Origin: Microstegium vimineum
Lineage: Eukaryota > Streptophyta > Magnoliopsida > Poales > Poaceae
NCBI GenBank assembly: GCA_022036555.1
Contig: CM039137.1
Location: forward strand, 4,000,942-4,064,941
DNA length: 64,000 nucleotides
Direction: 5' to 3'
Below, piece after piece: positions 35,718 to 47,908 of this stretch (within the stretch, counting starts at the first letter, position 1; every line of letters starts with the position of its first letter). A program made the position numbers and the translations under genes. The notes under the pieces were generated by a model. It did no database searches, had not been told where the DNA came from, and saw only the letters and a program-made list of their open reading frames with translations.

Positions 35718-38700
35718 ATGGCGGGCGCCGTGTCGGCGCTCTTCCTGCTGGACATCAAGGGCCGCGTCCTCGTCTGGCGCGACTATCGCGGCGATGTCTC
35801 CGCGCTCCAGGCCGAGCGCTTCTTCACCAAGCTCCTCGACAAGGAGGTTAGTGGCCGATCGGCCTTCTCACCTTGCCTGTTGTCTACTCCTGAGATCCGT
35901 GCGACCCTGGTGCTGACTTCTCGTGGAATGGGTAGGGCGACTCGGAAGTGCTCTCGCCTGTGGTCTACGACGACCCGGCGTCACGTACATGTTCATCCAG
36001 CACAACAATGTCTTCCTCCTCACCGCCGCTCGCAGAACTGCAACGCGGCTAGCATACTCCTCTTCCTCCACCGTGTCGTAGATGTATGTGCCCTCGCCCC
36101 TCTGTTTGAACTTTGAAGTGAATCGTTGATGACATTGTACCACCTGTTGTTCATGCGACTTGTGCTGACTATAGGTGTTTAAGCACTACTTCGAGGAACT
36201 GGAAGAAGAGTCGCTCAGAGATAACTTTGTCGTTGTGGTAAGCAAATTCAAGTACTTCTGTTTGGTATGCGGTTACTGGGACTTGACATAATGGAGCACC
36301 CATTTTGTGCTTGCAGTATGAGTTGCTTGATGAGATGATGGATTTTGGGTACCCACAATACACGGAGGCAAAGATCTTGAGTGAGTTCATCAAGACGGAT
36401 GCATACAGAATGGAGGTCACGCAGCGTCCACCCATGGCCGTGACAAATGCTGTGTCATGGAGGAGCGAGGGGATCCGGTACAAGAAGAATGAAGTATGTT
36501 GATGTACTATTTACTATCTCTCCTTTTAATGCAGGCAATCAGTTCTGTTATGGTACTTGACAAACCACCACACTTTGTATCTGCAGGTCTTCTTGGATGT
36601 AGTGGAGAGTGTTAACATTCTAGTTAACAGCAATGGGCAGATTGTGAGATCAGATGTGGTTGGAGCACTGAAGATGCGAACATATCTGAGGTGAGGTTGC
36701 ATTGTCAGCGTTTTGAAATCATCTTGCTAAACCTTATTAAATATTTAAAGCAGCTTATCATGTGATCACACAGCTAAATAAGTGTAATCTATAATTTAAG
36801 CACTCATAGAATACTGTTATTAAACAAGTGATCAATTTGTTGTTGATCTGTTTTTTTTTATAGAGAAAAGCGTACATTGCTATGGGTGAATTTGTTCCTG
36901 AGATCATCTGATTTTATTTTGGATTTGGGTATCACACCAGGGCTTTTATTACTATGGCCTCTCTTTGTTATGATGTAGATTAGTGATTGAACGAGATGGA
37001 AATTTTAAATTGAAACTCGAGGATGTTATTTGTCCAGTGTTACTATTTCTGATTTCATTTTTTTGCTAGCTTATATGCTCAAATTTTTGTTCAGGGTGTT
37101 TATTTTGTAATTCTATTTCACTTCTGCTGGTTTTATGTTTTCCTTTTTGATGAAACCTGCTTGGAACTTCTATTTTACATGACTTAATTGCTTTATTTTT
37201 GTTTCTTTTCTTTTGGAAGCTTTTATATTTTCCTAGCCTTGAAGAGTCTCCATCTTTATTTTCTTTCACTGTTATCTTAGATAATATATATATTGATCTT
37301 AGGAGCTATACATTGTATTCCCTTCTGTAAATACTTGTATTGATAACTGGAAATACTATATATATTTGGAAGCAAGTTAACAAAGGTTGAAATCTCAATC
37401 AGCAATCACTATCTAACAATAAAACGTCAAAAAGGTCTAGATGTCTTTGCCAGGGTGTACTACAGGAAGTTGACTAGTTGTGAGGTCAATAATTTACTTA
37501 TGTATTTTGCCCTAAAAAATATTTTAATGATTTTTTATATCAGTATTCAGATAGATGTTTACTTGCTGAACCATGAAGTGAGATAAACTTGATAGGTGCA
37601 AAACACATAGTTTATGCTCTTAATGTTTGTACTGTGCCTAATTCTTATTTGTGTGGTACTCCTCCGTCTCCAAAAGAGTGTCATTATCATTTTTTGAGGA
37701 GTCAATGAATTAACTTTGACCAAATATATACAAAAAGTACTTATTTATTAGGTGTAATAAGTATCATTATTAGGTTATAGAATACATTTTCATTATTAAT
37801 CTATCTGGAGATATAAATGTTGATAATGTTTTCTATAAATAGATGTTCATTTGATGTTTTTAGTCCAAACCTAGAATGACACTCTTTCAGGGACGGAGGT
37901 AGTATTGATGTTGGTTGTGTTTCTGACTTTCTGTTTTAATATATTGAGAATAGCTGGACTGGAGACTCATGGCCTACTTTAAAAACAAGATGTATGCAAT
38001 GAGAATGTTCTGATTTTCATCTGATGTATTCTTCATGATATATTAAAAGTGAACCTGCCAGCTAGGGTTTTTGAACTACTCACTTTACGCAGCCACACTT
38101 AATTTTCCTCTTGCATTCAGAAATACACATCTGTTGCCCTAACAGTGAGACATTTTGAAAACAGTGGAATGCCGGAGTGCAAACTCGGCTTGAATGATAG
38201 GGTTCTTTTGGAGGCTCAAGGCAGAGCAACTAAAGGAAAAGCGATAGACCTTGACGATATCAAATTTCATCAGTAAGCAAAAAATATTGCTCTTTTGACC
38301 AAATTTGTTGTATCACTAATTCAGCGTGATCATTCTCCCTTCTCCTTTTTAGGTGTGTACGTTTGGCTAGATTCGAGAATGATAGAACTATATCATTCAT
38401 ACCTCCTGATGGATCTTTTGATCTAATGACATACAGGCTTAGCACTCAGGTTCTCTTCCTGATCAACTGTGGAATGCTTTATAGAAGATATGAAATATTT
38501 TCACACTATCCTTTTCACATGCATGTCTTTATTTGATGCCCTCTAGGTAAAGCCTCTTATCTGGGTCGAAGCACAGATTGAGAAACATTCTAGAAGCCGT
38601 ATAGAACTCATGGTGAAGGCAAGGAGTCAGTTCAAGGAAAGAAGGTGAGTGCTATTTACAAAAGAAAAATTTGCTTGTGTGACAGGAATGGGCTTTTTTA

Positions 38701-39564
38701 AAGAATGGGTTTCCTTTTTTCCATTTACAGCACAGCAACAAATGTTGAAATTGAAGTGCCTGTTCCTTCAGATGCCACAAATCCAAATATAAGAACTTCA
38801 ATGGGTTCTGCTGCATATACTCCTGAGAGAGATGCAATGGTCTGGAAAGTAAAATCATTCCCTGGTGGCAAGGTAATTACTATCCAATTCCAAATTAATT
38901 ATTTTTCCATGTTCACTGCTATTTTGAAGTGTGCTAATGTGCTGAAGCAATCCATCCTATAGGAATACATGTGCAGAGCAGAATTTAGTCTTCCTAGCAT
39001 AACAGCAGAAGAAGGGGGCCCAGAAAAGAAGGCGCCGATACGAGTGAAATTTGAGATACCATATTTCACTGTATCAGGTATTCAGGTAATAGTTATGCTG
39101 TTTGAAGATATTCGTCTATTGTTCTACTTCCTCTGTTCCAAATTATAAACACGTTTTGGCTTTTATAGATAGATACATTACTTTTACCATGAACTTAAAT
39201 GTACACTATGAACTTAATGGTAAAAGCAAAAGCTATGTATCTATAAAAGCCTGGATTTTCCCAGGTCGCCTTGGATTTTCTAGATACATAGCTTTTGCTC
39301 ACCTGGACGCCTAGGCGACAAGGCGCCACTGTTTCCCAATGCGAGCTGGGTACGCCTGGACGCCTAGGCGAAGCCTTTAAAACACTGTAGTAGCACTCTA
39401 TCAGTTGTATCTTATCTGGAATGTTCAGCCACTGAGAATGGTGTGCTATATTGTATATTGTGCAGGTCCGTTATCTGAAGATAATTGAAAAGAGTGGTTA
39501 CCAGGCACTCCCCTGGGTTAGATATATCACAATGGCTGGCGAATATGAGCTGAGACTTATATGA
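35718..39564 (+). CDS. AP1M: AP-1 clathrin adaptor medium (mu) subunit, with two apparent 1-base deletions in exon 2
   Basis: Mu1 recognises tyrosine-based sorting signals in the AP-1 adaptor at the trans-Golgi network and endosomes. Exons: 35718-35846, 35936-36083, 36175-36237, 36317-36493, 36587-36690, 38165-38272, 38353-38449, 38547-38644, 38731-38872, 38963-39085, 39466-39564; all introns are GT-AG. The N-terminal longin-like domain (residues 1-140) and the C-terminal mu homology domain (about 168-427) are complete, ending in GEYELRLI. Length would be 429 residues, normal for the family. Exon 2 is 148 bases where 150 are needed: one base is missing near 35975 (before GVTYMF) and one near 36033 (before NCNAAS). 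As written, translation would stop early. Sequence error or a recent pseudogene are both possible. Intron 5 contains a Stowaway MITE. Confidence 0.9.
37659..37902. mobile_element. Stowaway MITE in AP-1 mu intron 5
   Basis: The left end CTCCTCCGTCTCC and right end GGGACGGAGGTAG form the canonical Stowaway inverted repeat, flanked by TA on both sides (37657-37658 and 37903-37904). Length is 244 bp, AT-rich, with extended self-complementarity (GAGTGTCATT and AATGACACTC). Confidence 0.9.
39120..39385. repeat. Degraded MITE plus CCTGGACGCCTAGGCGA repeats in AP-1 mu intron 10
   Basis: The first part (CTTCCTCTGTTCCAAATTAT) looks like a truncated Stowaway end. Around 39180-39300 an inverted pair containing AAAAGC...ATGTATCTA is present. 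Two copies of CCTGGACGCCTAGGCGA (about 39303 and 39355), a palindrome-rich word common in grass repeats, follow. Confidence 0.5.
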
Positions 39565-41314
39565 GTTTTCTCTTTTCTGGCTGCTGGAAGACATTTATGA
39601 AGCTGCAAGATACATATTTGCTCGAGACACAGCAACCAGTTGGCATTTGGATGCTAACCTGGAAGTCTTCTGCCGACCATACAATGTTTTCCCCCCTGGG
39701 GCTTGTTGTTCATCTTGTTAGGCTCACCTTACCTTGTTATTGTAAGTTACCCATCAAGTATAGTTTTGGAAAAAAGAGGATAATTTTAATTTTCAGTTCA
39801 CTTGTATTATTATTGATTTATTTTTGTGGGTACCAAACTTGGGTTTGTTTCATTCTGTATTACACGGGCTGATTTGAGTTCAACAAAACATTGCCATAAC
39901 CGGGTGATGATTCTGGGCTGCAGGTTGAAACAATTTTGCCCTTTACTGTAAATGTCGTTGTCATGTATCCAGGCAAAAGAAAAACCTTATTATGACTTCT
40001 TAGTTTCAACTATTTTTGTTTCCATTCCGAGAGGTCAACGACGCTGTTCGTTGGTACTATGGGAAGTCTATTATCCAATTTCTACGTATTCTAAGGTATT
40101 TCATTAGAGGCTAATTTCATTATCTAATGAACATCCATTCCATTTTGTATACCTGTCGTACACATGGTCCTTTTACTATCGCCCTCGAGATTCGAAGAAA
40201 TTTCCATGTTTTGCTTATTATTTGTTCGGTGTTTTAAAAATATGTTTAGTATTGAAGTACGCCTGCCATTAATTAAAAAACCGTATTTTTCGAAGTAAGC
40301 TATTTCGTTGTAATAGCGAGGAGACGCCGCAAGCAAAACATTCTCATGCATATTTCCTCTGAGCATGGAAGCATGGAATTTGTTCGTTCGACTTCGTTTT
40401 TGGCCCTTCCGCGGAGTTGTTCTCCAGGACCCTCCGTGCGACAGCTTCATCGGTGCCATGTCGATATCGCGATGGAGCGGATGAAGCCGGCGGCGAGCCG
40501 ACTGCAGTGGTGACGGAATCCGTGGTGGCTTTGGAGCGGGAGGAGCTTGTATGCTCTGGTGCAAGAAGACAGCGTCAGCATGGTGGGCATCCATGGAACG
40601 TTCCTTTTAGAAACACTCATGTTCCCTGTGGATTTGATAACATACGAATACTTTCGCATGAAAGCTACTTCAATATCTATGTGCTTGTAAATTTATCTGA
40701 GAATGTTAAAATATCCAATAATAGAGTGGTATGGGATGTTAAAAGTAGATGTACCTGAATCGAGCCTTAACCATGGTCTGGAGTAGGACACACGAGGGGA
40801 TTATTAACCCCAATATAAAATTCGTCCTCACCGAAATCCAACTAGGACTTGAGGAATGTGATTAGAGTCACCTAACCAAATTAGCTAGAGGTCCGTTGGC
40901 AATACTTGGGTAAATAGCCGACAAAATAATCTGCGTTAGTTCAGAAAATGCAACTTGCTTGTGGAGTTCAAACATAAACCTCCTCGGTTCTTATAACAAA
41001 AACCTCCTCTCGGTCGGCTACATCTCCATGCTTTTAGAAGAATCTTCAACTATAGTTGTGTTTCTTTAGTCCCGAATACACCTATATATAATATATGCTG
41101 AAAGGGATTAGGAAACATAAGCCTATATAAACGCACTGCAGCTCCCCATGGCAAACGTACAACAGAGCAATGTACACTAGCAGAGATACACACATATAAA
41201 ACATATACATTTTGTATGTAATGTACCATGCTTGCACTGCGTCACCTGCGTATGTCTTCGTCAATGCATGCATGCAAGCGGCCTGGCTACAGTGTCTACG
41301 CCATAGGCGTACGT
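39565..41314. other. 3' region of AP-1 mu and intergenic DNA
   Basis: The first 400-500 bases probably include the AP-1 mu 3' untranslated region. A minus-strand open frame of 156 codons (40124-40594) has no recognised domain and no clear support. Nothing else identified. Confidence 0.5.
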
Positions 41315-42092
41315 CTAGGGCTGCTCCTTGATGGTGGCTGCCAGGTCGAGGCAGTTGCTGACGAGGCGGCTGATGTGGCGCTGCGCCCCGGGTATAGGCG
41401 ACTTGAGCTCCGGCCGCTCCTCGAAGGTGTCCTCGCAGTCGGTGGAGTAGGTGGCCGCCGCGACAGCTCCGACATGAGGTCCGCGTTGCTGCCGCCACTC
41501 TTGAGCGTGTCCCGCGACGTGTTTATAGAGTCCACCAGCGACGCGTAGCTCTCCTTGCACGTCTCCAGCGACGACATCACCGGGTTACCCTGGGCGCCGC
41601 CCGCCTTCATCGCCTCGTCCAGCTTCGTCTCCGCCATCGTCGCCTTCACCGCTGTAATCCGCAGCGACGTGTCCAGCAGCTGCTCCGGCGTCGTCACCCC
41701 GGGCAGCGTCGTCATCGTGGTGCACAGCGTCTTGTAGTGCATCTGCACAATGCCATATGCGTTGCGTGCAGCAGTGTGCACGCACAATGTATTTGTAAGT
41801 CCTCATTCAAGAAGAAATCAAAGCCCCGGCCCTGCGTGTGTAGCGCTACAAATTACTCAAATTCGTGCCTGCATGCATGTGCTACCTGTTGGCATAACGC
41901 TACGAGTTCATCGTGGCCGGTGGCGCCGATCAGGCGACGGCCCTCGTCGGCGGTGGCGGCGGCGGGAGATGGGCCGGTGGCCTCGGGGTCGGGGGTGACG
42001 ATGGGGTGGACCACGCGGGCATCAACGGACTTGTTCCTAGACGCCGCCAAGGCGGCGACGAAAACCAGAGCAGCGAGGTATCGTCGGAACAT
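41315..42092 (-). CDS. Secreted pectin methylesterase/invertase inhibitor-like protein, with one apparent 1-base deletion
   Basis: Members of this family bind and inhibit pectin methylesterase or acid invertase in the cell wall or vacuole. Exon 1 (42092-41886) encodes a signal peptide (hydrophobic LAALVFVAALA, residues 6-16) and the domain start. Exon 2 (41742-41315) holds the rest, and the intron is GT-AG on the minus strand. The product would be 211 residues. The expected cysteines are present: C67 and C76 (first disulfide pair), C131 and C172 (second) and C200. Reading is continuous only if one G/C base is restored near 41461, between MSELS and the AATYSTDC segment. As written the frame shifts there and the last two cysteines are lost. 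Which enzyme it inhibits cannot be told from sequence. Confidence 0.85.
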
Positions 42093-43759
42093 TGCTTGGT
42101 CCTTTCGAATTTGGAATGACTGTGAGGTAAACAAGAGAGACAAGGGCGTGAAATGGCTATAAATGGACGTCATTTGTGTCCCAAATTTTGCGCTGCGGCT
42201 AATGAGATCGGGAGTTGACTGCAGCGAAAATTGGCCGCAAGTTTTTCCGGGTTGCTCTTGTTGGTTAGCCTTCATTGTAGGTCGCCTACTCCGTACCCTT
42301 GCAATTTTTATTACGACAAACTACCAAATCTTTTCTTAAAAAATATATAGATAGCAAGACTTTGTGTTTCGCAAAAACAGAAAACATCTTTAGAAATAAT
42401 ATTAACCACATTTGAGTATCTCCAAAAAATATGTCTTTTTAAAATTCACTCTTTAAATCATCATTTAAATAATCATTTGAATAAAAATCGTTCTTTATAT
42501 TTCTTTTCACACTAACCACTTTAGTCTATCTTATGTGCATTTTACCCTCAACCATGGAGCACCATCATATCCGAAGGTTCTCGTATATCTAAACACCACA
42601 CCCTTGTACAACGAAACTACCCTTATCCACTCGAGACTCCGATGCTACAAATCGACAAGCATAGGACAATGGCAAACCCGAAGGAACAACAAACCGCTAT
42701 CTCAACTTACCTCTAATTTAACCATATATGTTGCATGAATGATTAAGCAATAAGTTTCATATGCTAAATAGATGGAGAATAAGAACATAGGAAAACACTT
42801 CATATTATTCATACCAAAAGTTCCCAAGATGCTCAAGCTTTCCAATGTAATTTTCCCTGGCTCCAAGATACTACTGAAGTGTAGAAGAATATGGAGGGAG
42901 CCTCCGCTGCCCTATTTATACTCCTCTATAGGCCAGTTCCAGGAAATATTTCTGGAGATCCACCCCGCATTGTCCTTCTGAGCCTTAATGTAACTAAGTA
43001 GAGAAGGTTGGGCCCAGGTGGTAGTGCTGGGGTGCGGGCACACCCCTGGTGCGACCGCCCCTAGGTGGCGCCTGCCTTCAACCGCCCTTTCCATGTCGGT
43101 GGCTGGCTGAGCCTGGGTCGTGGCTCTGTGGTTTGAGGCCCAGATTTGATAGGTAAGTGGGCCTTTGCTTTATTTGCTTGTTTTGCGCTTTCTTCAGTTG
43201 CACATTTTGACTCTATTTTCATGTTTTTTCATGTATGTGCCCTGCAAAGCATTGAACTTCCCATGCATGTGTAAATATATCAATCTAAATAACATATGTG
43301 TGATTGGATTTGATTGGTAAGGATTGCAACCACTTATGATGTTACATGGGTGTAGAAGAGGCTGAAGCCATGGCATATAGAGAAGGCACGAACCTATCAA
43401 CAGAGTGGTGGCAGAGTAAAACAAGATTGGAATTCGACTACAGTTACATGTTAGGTAACCTTGCAAGGAGGGCCAATATGAGATCAGTAATTTGCTCTAA
43501 TATTTGGTGATGCAGTGTAGAAGTGGAAGGCCGTCCACACAAAGAGAGCCAACTCATGTACCCCTAGCATAACTGGCTAAGAGAAACAAGCATTCCAGAG
43601 TGTGGTGTTTCAACATGCTAGATTATATCGATCATGTCATTATTCAAGGTTGTAACATTAACTCTTTCGAGTGATATGGGGGGCTTTCTTTTCCTCTGAA
43701 GAAGAAACATTTGAAGGAGCAGACTTTGGCTTTGAAAACATAAATGACGCAAAAATGAA
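42093..43759. other. Intergenic DNA, no supported gene
   Basis: The first part is the upstream region of the minus-strand inhibitor gene. Further on there is AT-rich sequence with MITE-like words (TCTTTAAATCATCATTT near 42450) but no complete element. Short open frames have no recognised domain. Confidence 0.5.
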
Positions 43760-44704
43760 TAAATTACACCAGCGGTCCCTAAACTATTATGAGTTTCTGA
43801 TCTAGGTCCCCAAACTATGAAATTGTATATCTAGGTCCTTAAACTATTTAAGGATACCACCCCGATCCAAAATAACCATGTCATGGTCCATTAGCTGATG
43901 TGTGGTGCTCCAATTGAACTAACATTTGGGTATGTAGCTCGTAATTATAGGGATAGTCCCTAAACTATTATATGATTCTCACCTAGGTCCTAATTACTCA
44001 TTGATTATCTCCCTAATCTATTAAACCACTATAATCTTACTCCAAAGCAATATATTAACACTATCTACCAGTATGGCTAGATGTGGAGACGTGTCGAGCT
44101 AGCGGGCATTGTTGTCAAATGTGTGCTAAGACACGTCACTCACTAAAGATGACATGGAATAACTGGCCAACAACAACTTCGTGAGTATGCTAGCTAGCTA
44201 TTCCATGTCACCATGAATGTGTGATGTGTCTTAGCACGCACTTATGATAATTCGTACAGTATGTCCCCTGGTCTAACCATACTGGCAGATGGCATCAAGA
44301 CATTTCTCTACAAGATAAGTGAGAAGCAAGCGACGAGAAGTTTTATAACAAGCAAGGGCTTAGAAGCCTACCTAGAAATTCAGATGACGATAAATGGAGG
44401 ACCGAAGAGGTTGCTTTGGACTAGGATTGTAGTGCTTAGATATTAGGGATCCAGATGAGTAATTTTATAGGTTGGGACCTATGTGGGAAGCACATTACCA
44501 TGTCCCTATAATTATGAGCTATGGTCCTATGGACCCACATGTCAATTCCACGCTAGGTCACATCAGCTAATAGACTATGAAGTGGTTGTTTTAAACCCGG
44601 ATGGTATATACTTAAATAGTTTATGGATCTAGATATGCAATTTCATGGAATTCGAACCTGAATGGGAATCATGTAATAGTTTAGGGACCATTAGTGTAAT
44701 TTAC
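43760..44704. mobile_element. Fold-back element, probably Mutator-like
   Basis: The two halves are imperfect inverted copies of each other almost to the centre. Left TAAATTACACCAGCGGTCCC pairs with the right end (reverse complement AGTAAATTACACTAATGGTC). Inner pairs include CTAGGTCCTAATTACTCAT with ATGAGTAATTTTATAGG, and a central pair around GTGTGCTAAGACACGT and GATGTGTCTTAGCACGC. The first 110 bases contain about three tandem units of the type GGTCCCTAAACTATTA...TGATCTA. No coding sequence is present. Long terminal inverted repeats suggest a MULE, but I cannot see a clean 9-bp duplication. Confidence 0.65.
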
Positions 44705-46516
44705 TAAAAACATTTACTTTTTCAACAATTCAATTGGTGCTTACTGGATCGGTTGGAAACTTTCTTTACAAATTAGAGTTCCATTTAGGTCAAGATTATA
44801 GCATCTCCAATGGACTTTCTTAAACTCAATCTCTAAATCATTATTTGGAGACCATTTGGATAAAAATCACTCTCTATATGTTATGTCCTCTGATATTTTT
44901 TGTGCACTCTAGAGGGTCCTCCCTTCTCCATCTTTTACTAGCCAGAAATTAAGAACAGATGATGAGAATATTTGTGGATCTTTTTAAGCAAGTTGTTAGA
45001 GGTTGTTTTTCTATCAAAATCTTTACTCCTAATAATGAGAAAGGATATAGAGAGGCTCTCGAAGTTGTTCTTATTCACGACTAACCAGTCAATGGTATCC
45101 ATGTGTAAGATGGGAGGTTACTTCTACTGATTCAATATAATCAGCTCCTGTGTATTTAAACATATATTTATTTTAAAGATATCATCTGAACTACTTGAGG
45201 CAGCTGCAAGATTCTAAAACTAGGGATTCAGCACGTATACCAACGCCAATAAAATACAAAGAACAAAACTAAAGTCGTCTCAAACTAAACAGATAAAATA
45301 TTGCTGAAACGGAATCATGAATCTTTGTAGGTCAGAGCAAGGACAACACCATCGTATCTGGACTTAACTAGCTTTATAATGACGTAATAGTGACACACAT
45401 CTAGGAGCAGAGGGATTGGCTTCCGCAGCTGGCCATCGAACCGAACCGCCACGTCCAGCTGCTTGGGTCACCGGTATGGTAGAGTTGAAGGCCAGAGCCA
45501 TCCCGTCACGTCCATAAAACAGACTAGTGGTAACAACTAGCGACCAATTGGATACTACGATCGAGACAGAGGTTGACATTTTGGCATGAGCAAGTTGGCA
45601 GCTATCTTAGCTGCAGTTACGCATCACACATCCAGAGAGAAAACTTGGAACAAGACGTACGACGAGGAAAGTATCCGGTCTGAACGAATAATTTCAGTCT
45701 GAACTATTGTAGTCTCGAAAAGAACTGATACACAGCCGCATATTCTCGCAAGATGTTTACTCTTTTAGAAATGACAAAGGCAGTTTGGCCACTGTGTGTT
45801 GAACTTGAACCAGGGCAATCAGAACCGTCAGTTGTGCTTGCACTCCTTTCAATTTGGTTTGGATTTGGGAGCTTTAGTCTTGTCTTTATATGAATGTGCA
45901 ACCATTTTGCATGCATTTGATTCTGTGATAATGCTCTAATAAGGCATATTTTCTGCTTCCATACTTCTGTGCTATATAAGATGTGAACAACAATAACGAA
46001 AAATGCTAGTGAAGTACTGCAAGCAAGTACGGAGGAAAAACAGCATGTTTCTTGATTGCCTACCTGGCTGTTATCAAAGCCGCGATGAAATCTTTTAATC
46101 AGTACCATACTTAACTCAGGATGATCAAGCCTGGGTTCTACATCGGAGAATAGCTATTTTTTATGGCATATTCAAGATTTAAGAAATTGATCCATGACAT
46201 CCATGCCTTTGATCTGTGGGCTAGTTTCAAATGTTCCTTTATGATCTGTATCAATCAGAATCTAAATCTGTATATGTGGATCAAGTATATTAACTATTCT
46301 TGTTTTAGTAGTACTTTCCTATTGCAAAAGACCAAGGTGATATTGCGAGATCCCAGAGTCAGATTGAGAATCCTGCATGTTCTGAAGAAAACCCGGAGTC
46401 CGCGGGGGTGGCACGGGTATTACTTTAGGCTGCTAGTTGCTACAAGTACAAAAGAATCTAATCTGGTAGTTGCCCTATCAGAGAGCTTGGGTGGACTCAT
46501 TCCATAAAATCATATA
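44705..46516. other. Intergenic DNA, no supported gene
   Basis: No supported coding exon. A minus-strand open frame of 134 codons (45704-46108) has no recognised domain. A MITE-like start (CATCTCCAATGGACTTTCTTAAA, first 20 bases near 44804) is visible but its partner end is weak. Confidence 0.45.
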
Positions 46517-47908
46517 CTCACTCCATTTCAAATCAAATTATAATTTATTTTAAATTTTTTCGATAATAAAATAATTATAGAGTGAAATACGTTGTGGGTC
46601 CTTAAACTTTTGTCCACTTCTCACCTAGGTCCATAAACTTTTTTTTTCGCTCATCTGGGTCTGTGAACTTTTACCCACTTCTCATCTAAGTCCATAAACT
46701 TTTTTTACCCTCATCTAGGTCTATGAACTTTTTCCCACTTCTCTGCTAGGTCCACATTTAGCCATATAATACTATGTTGTCCACGTGACTGTTGATGTGA
46801 CATTACATGCATTTTTTTTTCAATTTCAAAAACTGATTGAAACTTTAAAAAATTGCATAAAATCATTAAAAACGTCAAAATAAGTCTACTTTTGTTAGAC
46901 TCCACATGAATTGATCTATGTAGGCATGTAATACTTTTATGGTAACTATGTTTTATTATCACCCATAAAAATCTTAGCTTTGAATTAAATGTTTAGTAGA
47001 CTAACTATTTATTAAATATTAAACAAGCATAAACCTAGGTAAATTAATAACGTAGCCATAAATGCTCCCCTGAAGCTGATTTTTTTTATCATTGCTCAAG
47101 CATATAATAATTAGCCTACCATAAAAATTTCACCACAATTATAGCACAGGCGCTGCAGTTTTGAATTCCACATAGAAATACATAGGTCTGCATAGATTTA
47201 TAGCTACAACAACAAAAAATAAAACAAATTATATTATATTATATATCTATTGCATAGATTTATTCACGTGAAATCTAACAAAACTAGAATTTTCTTTTTA
47301 CATTTGTTTCTGATTTTATACAATTTTTTAAAGTTTCAACTAGTTTTTGAAATTAAAAAAAAACCATGTGACACCACATTAGCAGCCAAGCAGGCAACAA
47401 AGTCCTATGTGGCTTGTATGGCTAGCTGTGGACCTAGTAGAGAAGTGGGGAAAAGTTCATGGACCTAGATGAGGGTAAAAAAGGTTCATGGACCTAGATG
47501 AGAAGTGGGTAAAAGTTTATGGACCTAGATGAGCGAAAAAAAGTTTATAGACCTAGGTGAGAAGTGGGCAAAAGTTTAAGGACCCACAACGCATTTCACT
47601 CATAATTATATTATATGATAGTTGGATATATCAACACGCCAACACGTTACAAGTATTCTGAATTACAAAATAGTACCAAAATTTGTTGGAGAGTCAAAAC
47701 ATCTTAACTTTGACCAAAATTAAAGTAAGAATTATAAATATTTATGACATTAAATAGGTATATTAAAAAATATGATTAATAAAGAAACTAACAATGCTTA
47801 TTTAATATTATTAATGTTATTAGTTTGTTATATAAAATTGATTAAATTTGAGATACTTTTACCCTTCAATAAAGTTGAAAATACTTATAATTTGGGACTG
47901 AGGGAGTG
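46517..47908. repeat. Stowaway-like MITE split by a Mutator-like insertion
   Basis: The left end CTCACTCCATTTCAAAT follows TA, and the right end ATTTGGGACTGAGGGAGTG is its inverse with several mismatches. The Mutator-like element at 46580-47601 sits between them, so this MITE was the insertion target. The right-hand TA is not preserved. Confidence 0.6.
46580..47601. mobile_element. Non-autonomous Mutator-like element (MULE) with tandem-repeat terminal inverted repeats
   Basis: A 1022-bp unit flanked by perfect 9-bp duplications ATAATTATA (46571-46579 and 47602-47610), the hallmark of Mutator-type transposition. The ends GAGTGAAATACGTTGTGGGT and (reverse complement) GAGTGAAATGCGTTGTGGGT differ at one position. 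The inverted repeats extend about 360 bp per side. The outer 170 bases of each consist of about four tandem copies of a unit near 39 bp, CCCACTTCTCATCTAGGTCC followed by ATAAACTTTTT. No transposase or host-gene fragment is seen in the short centre. Confidence 0.88.

Noticed and set aside
40124..40594. 156-codon minus-strand frame downstream of AP-1 mu
   Set aside because: No recognised domain, no clear promoter or splice pattern, and mixed composition. Could be a relic, but not supportable.
45704..46108. 134-codon minus-strand frame
   Set aside because: No family resemblance and located in AT-rich, repeat-rich DNA.
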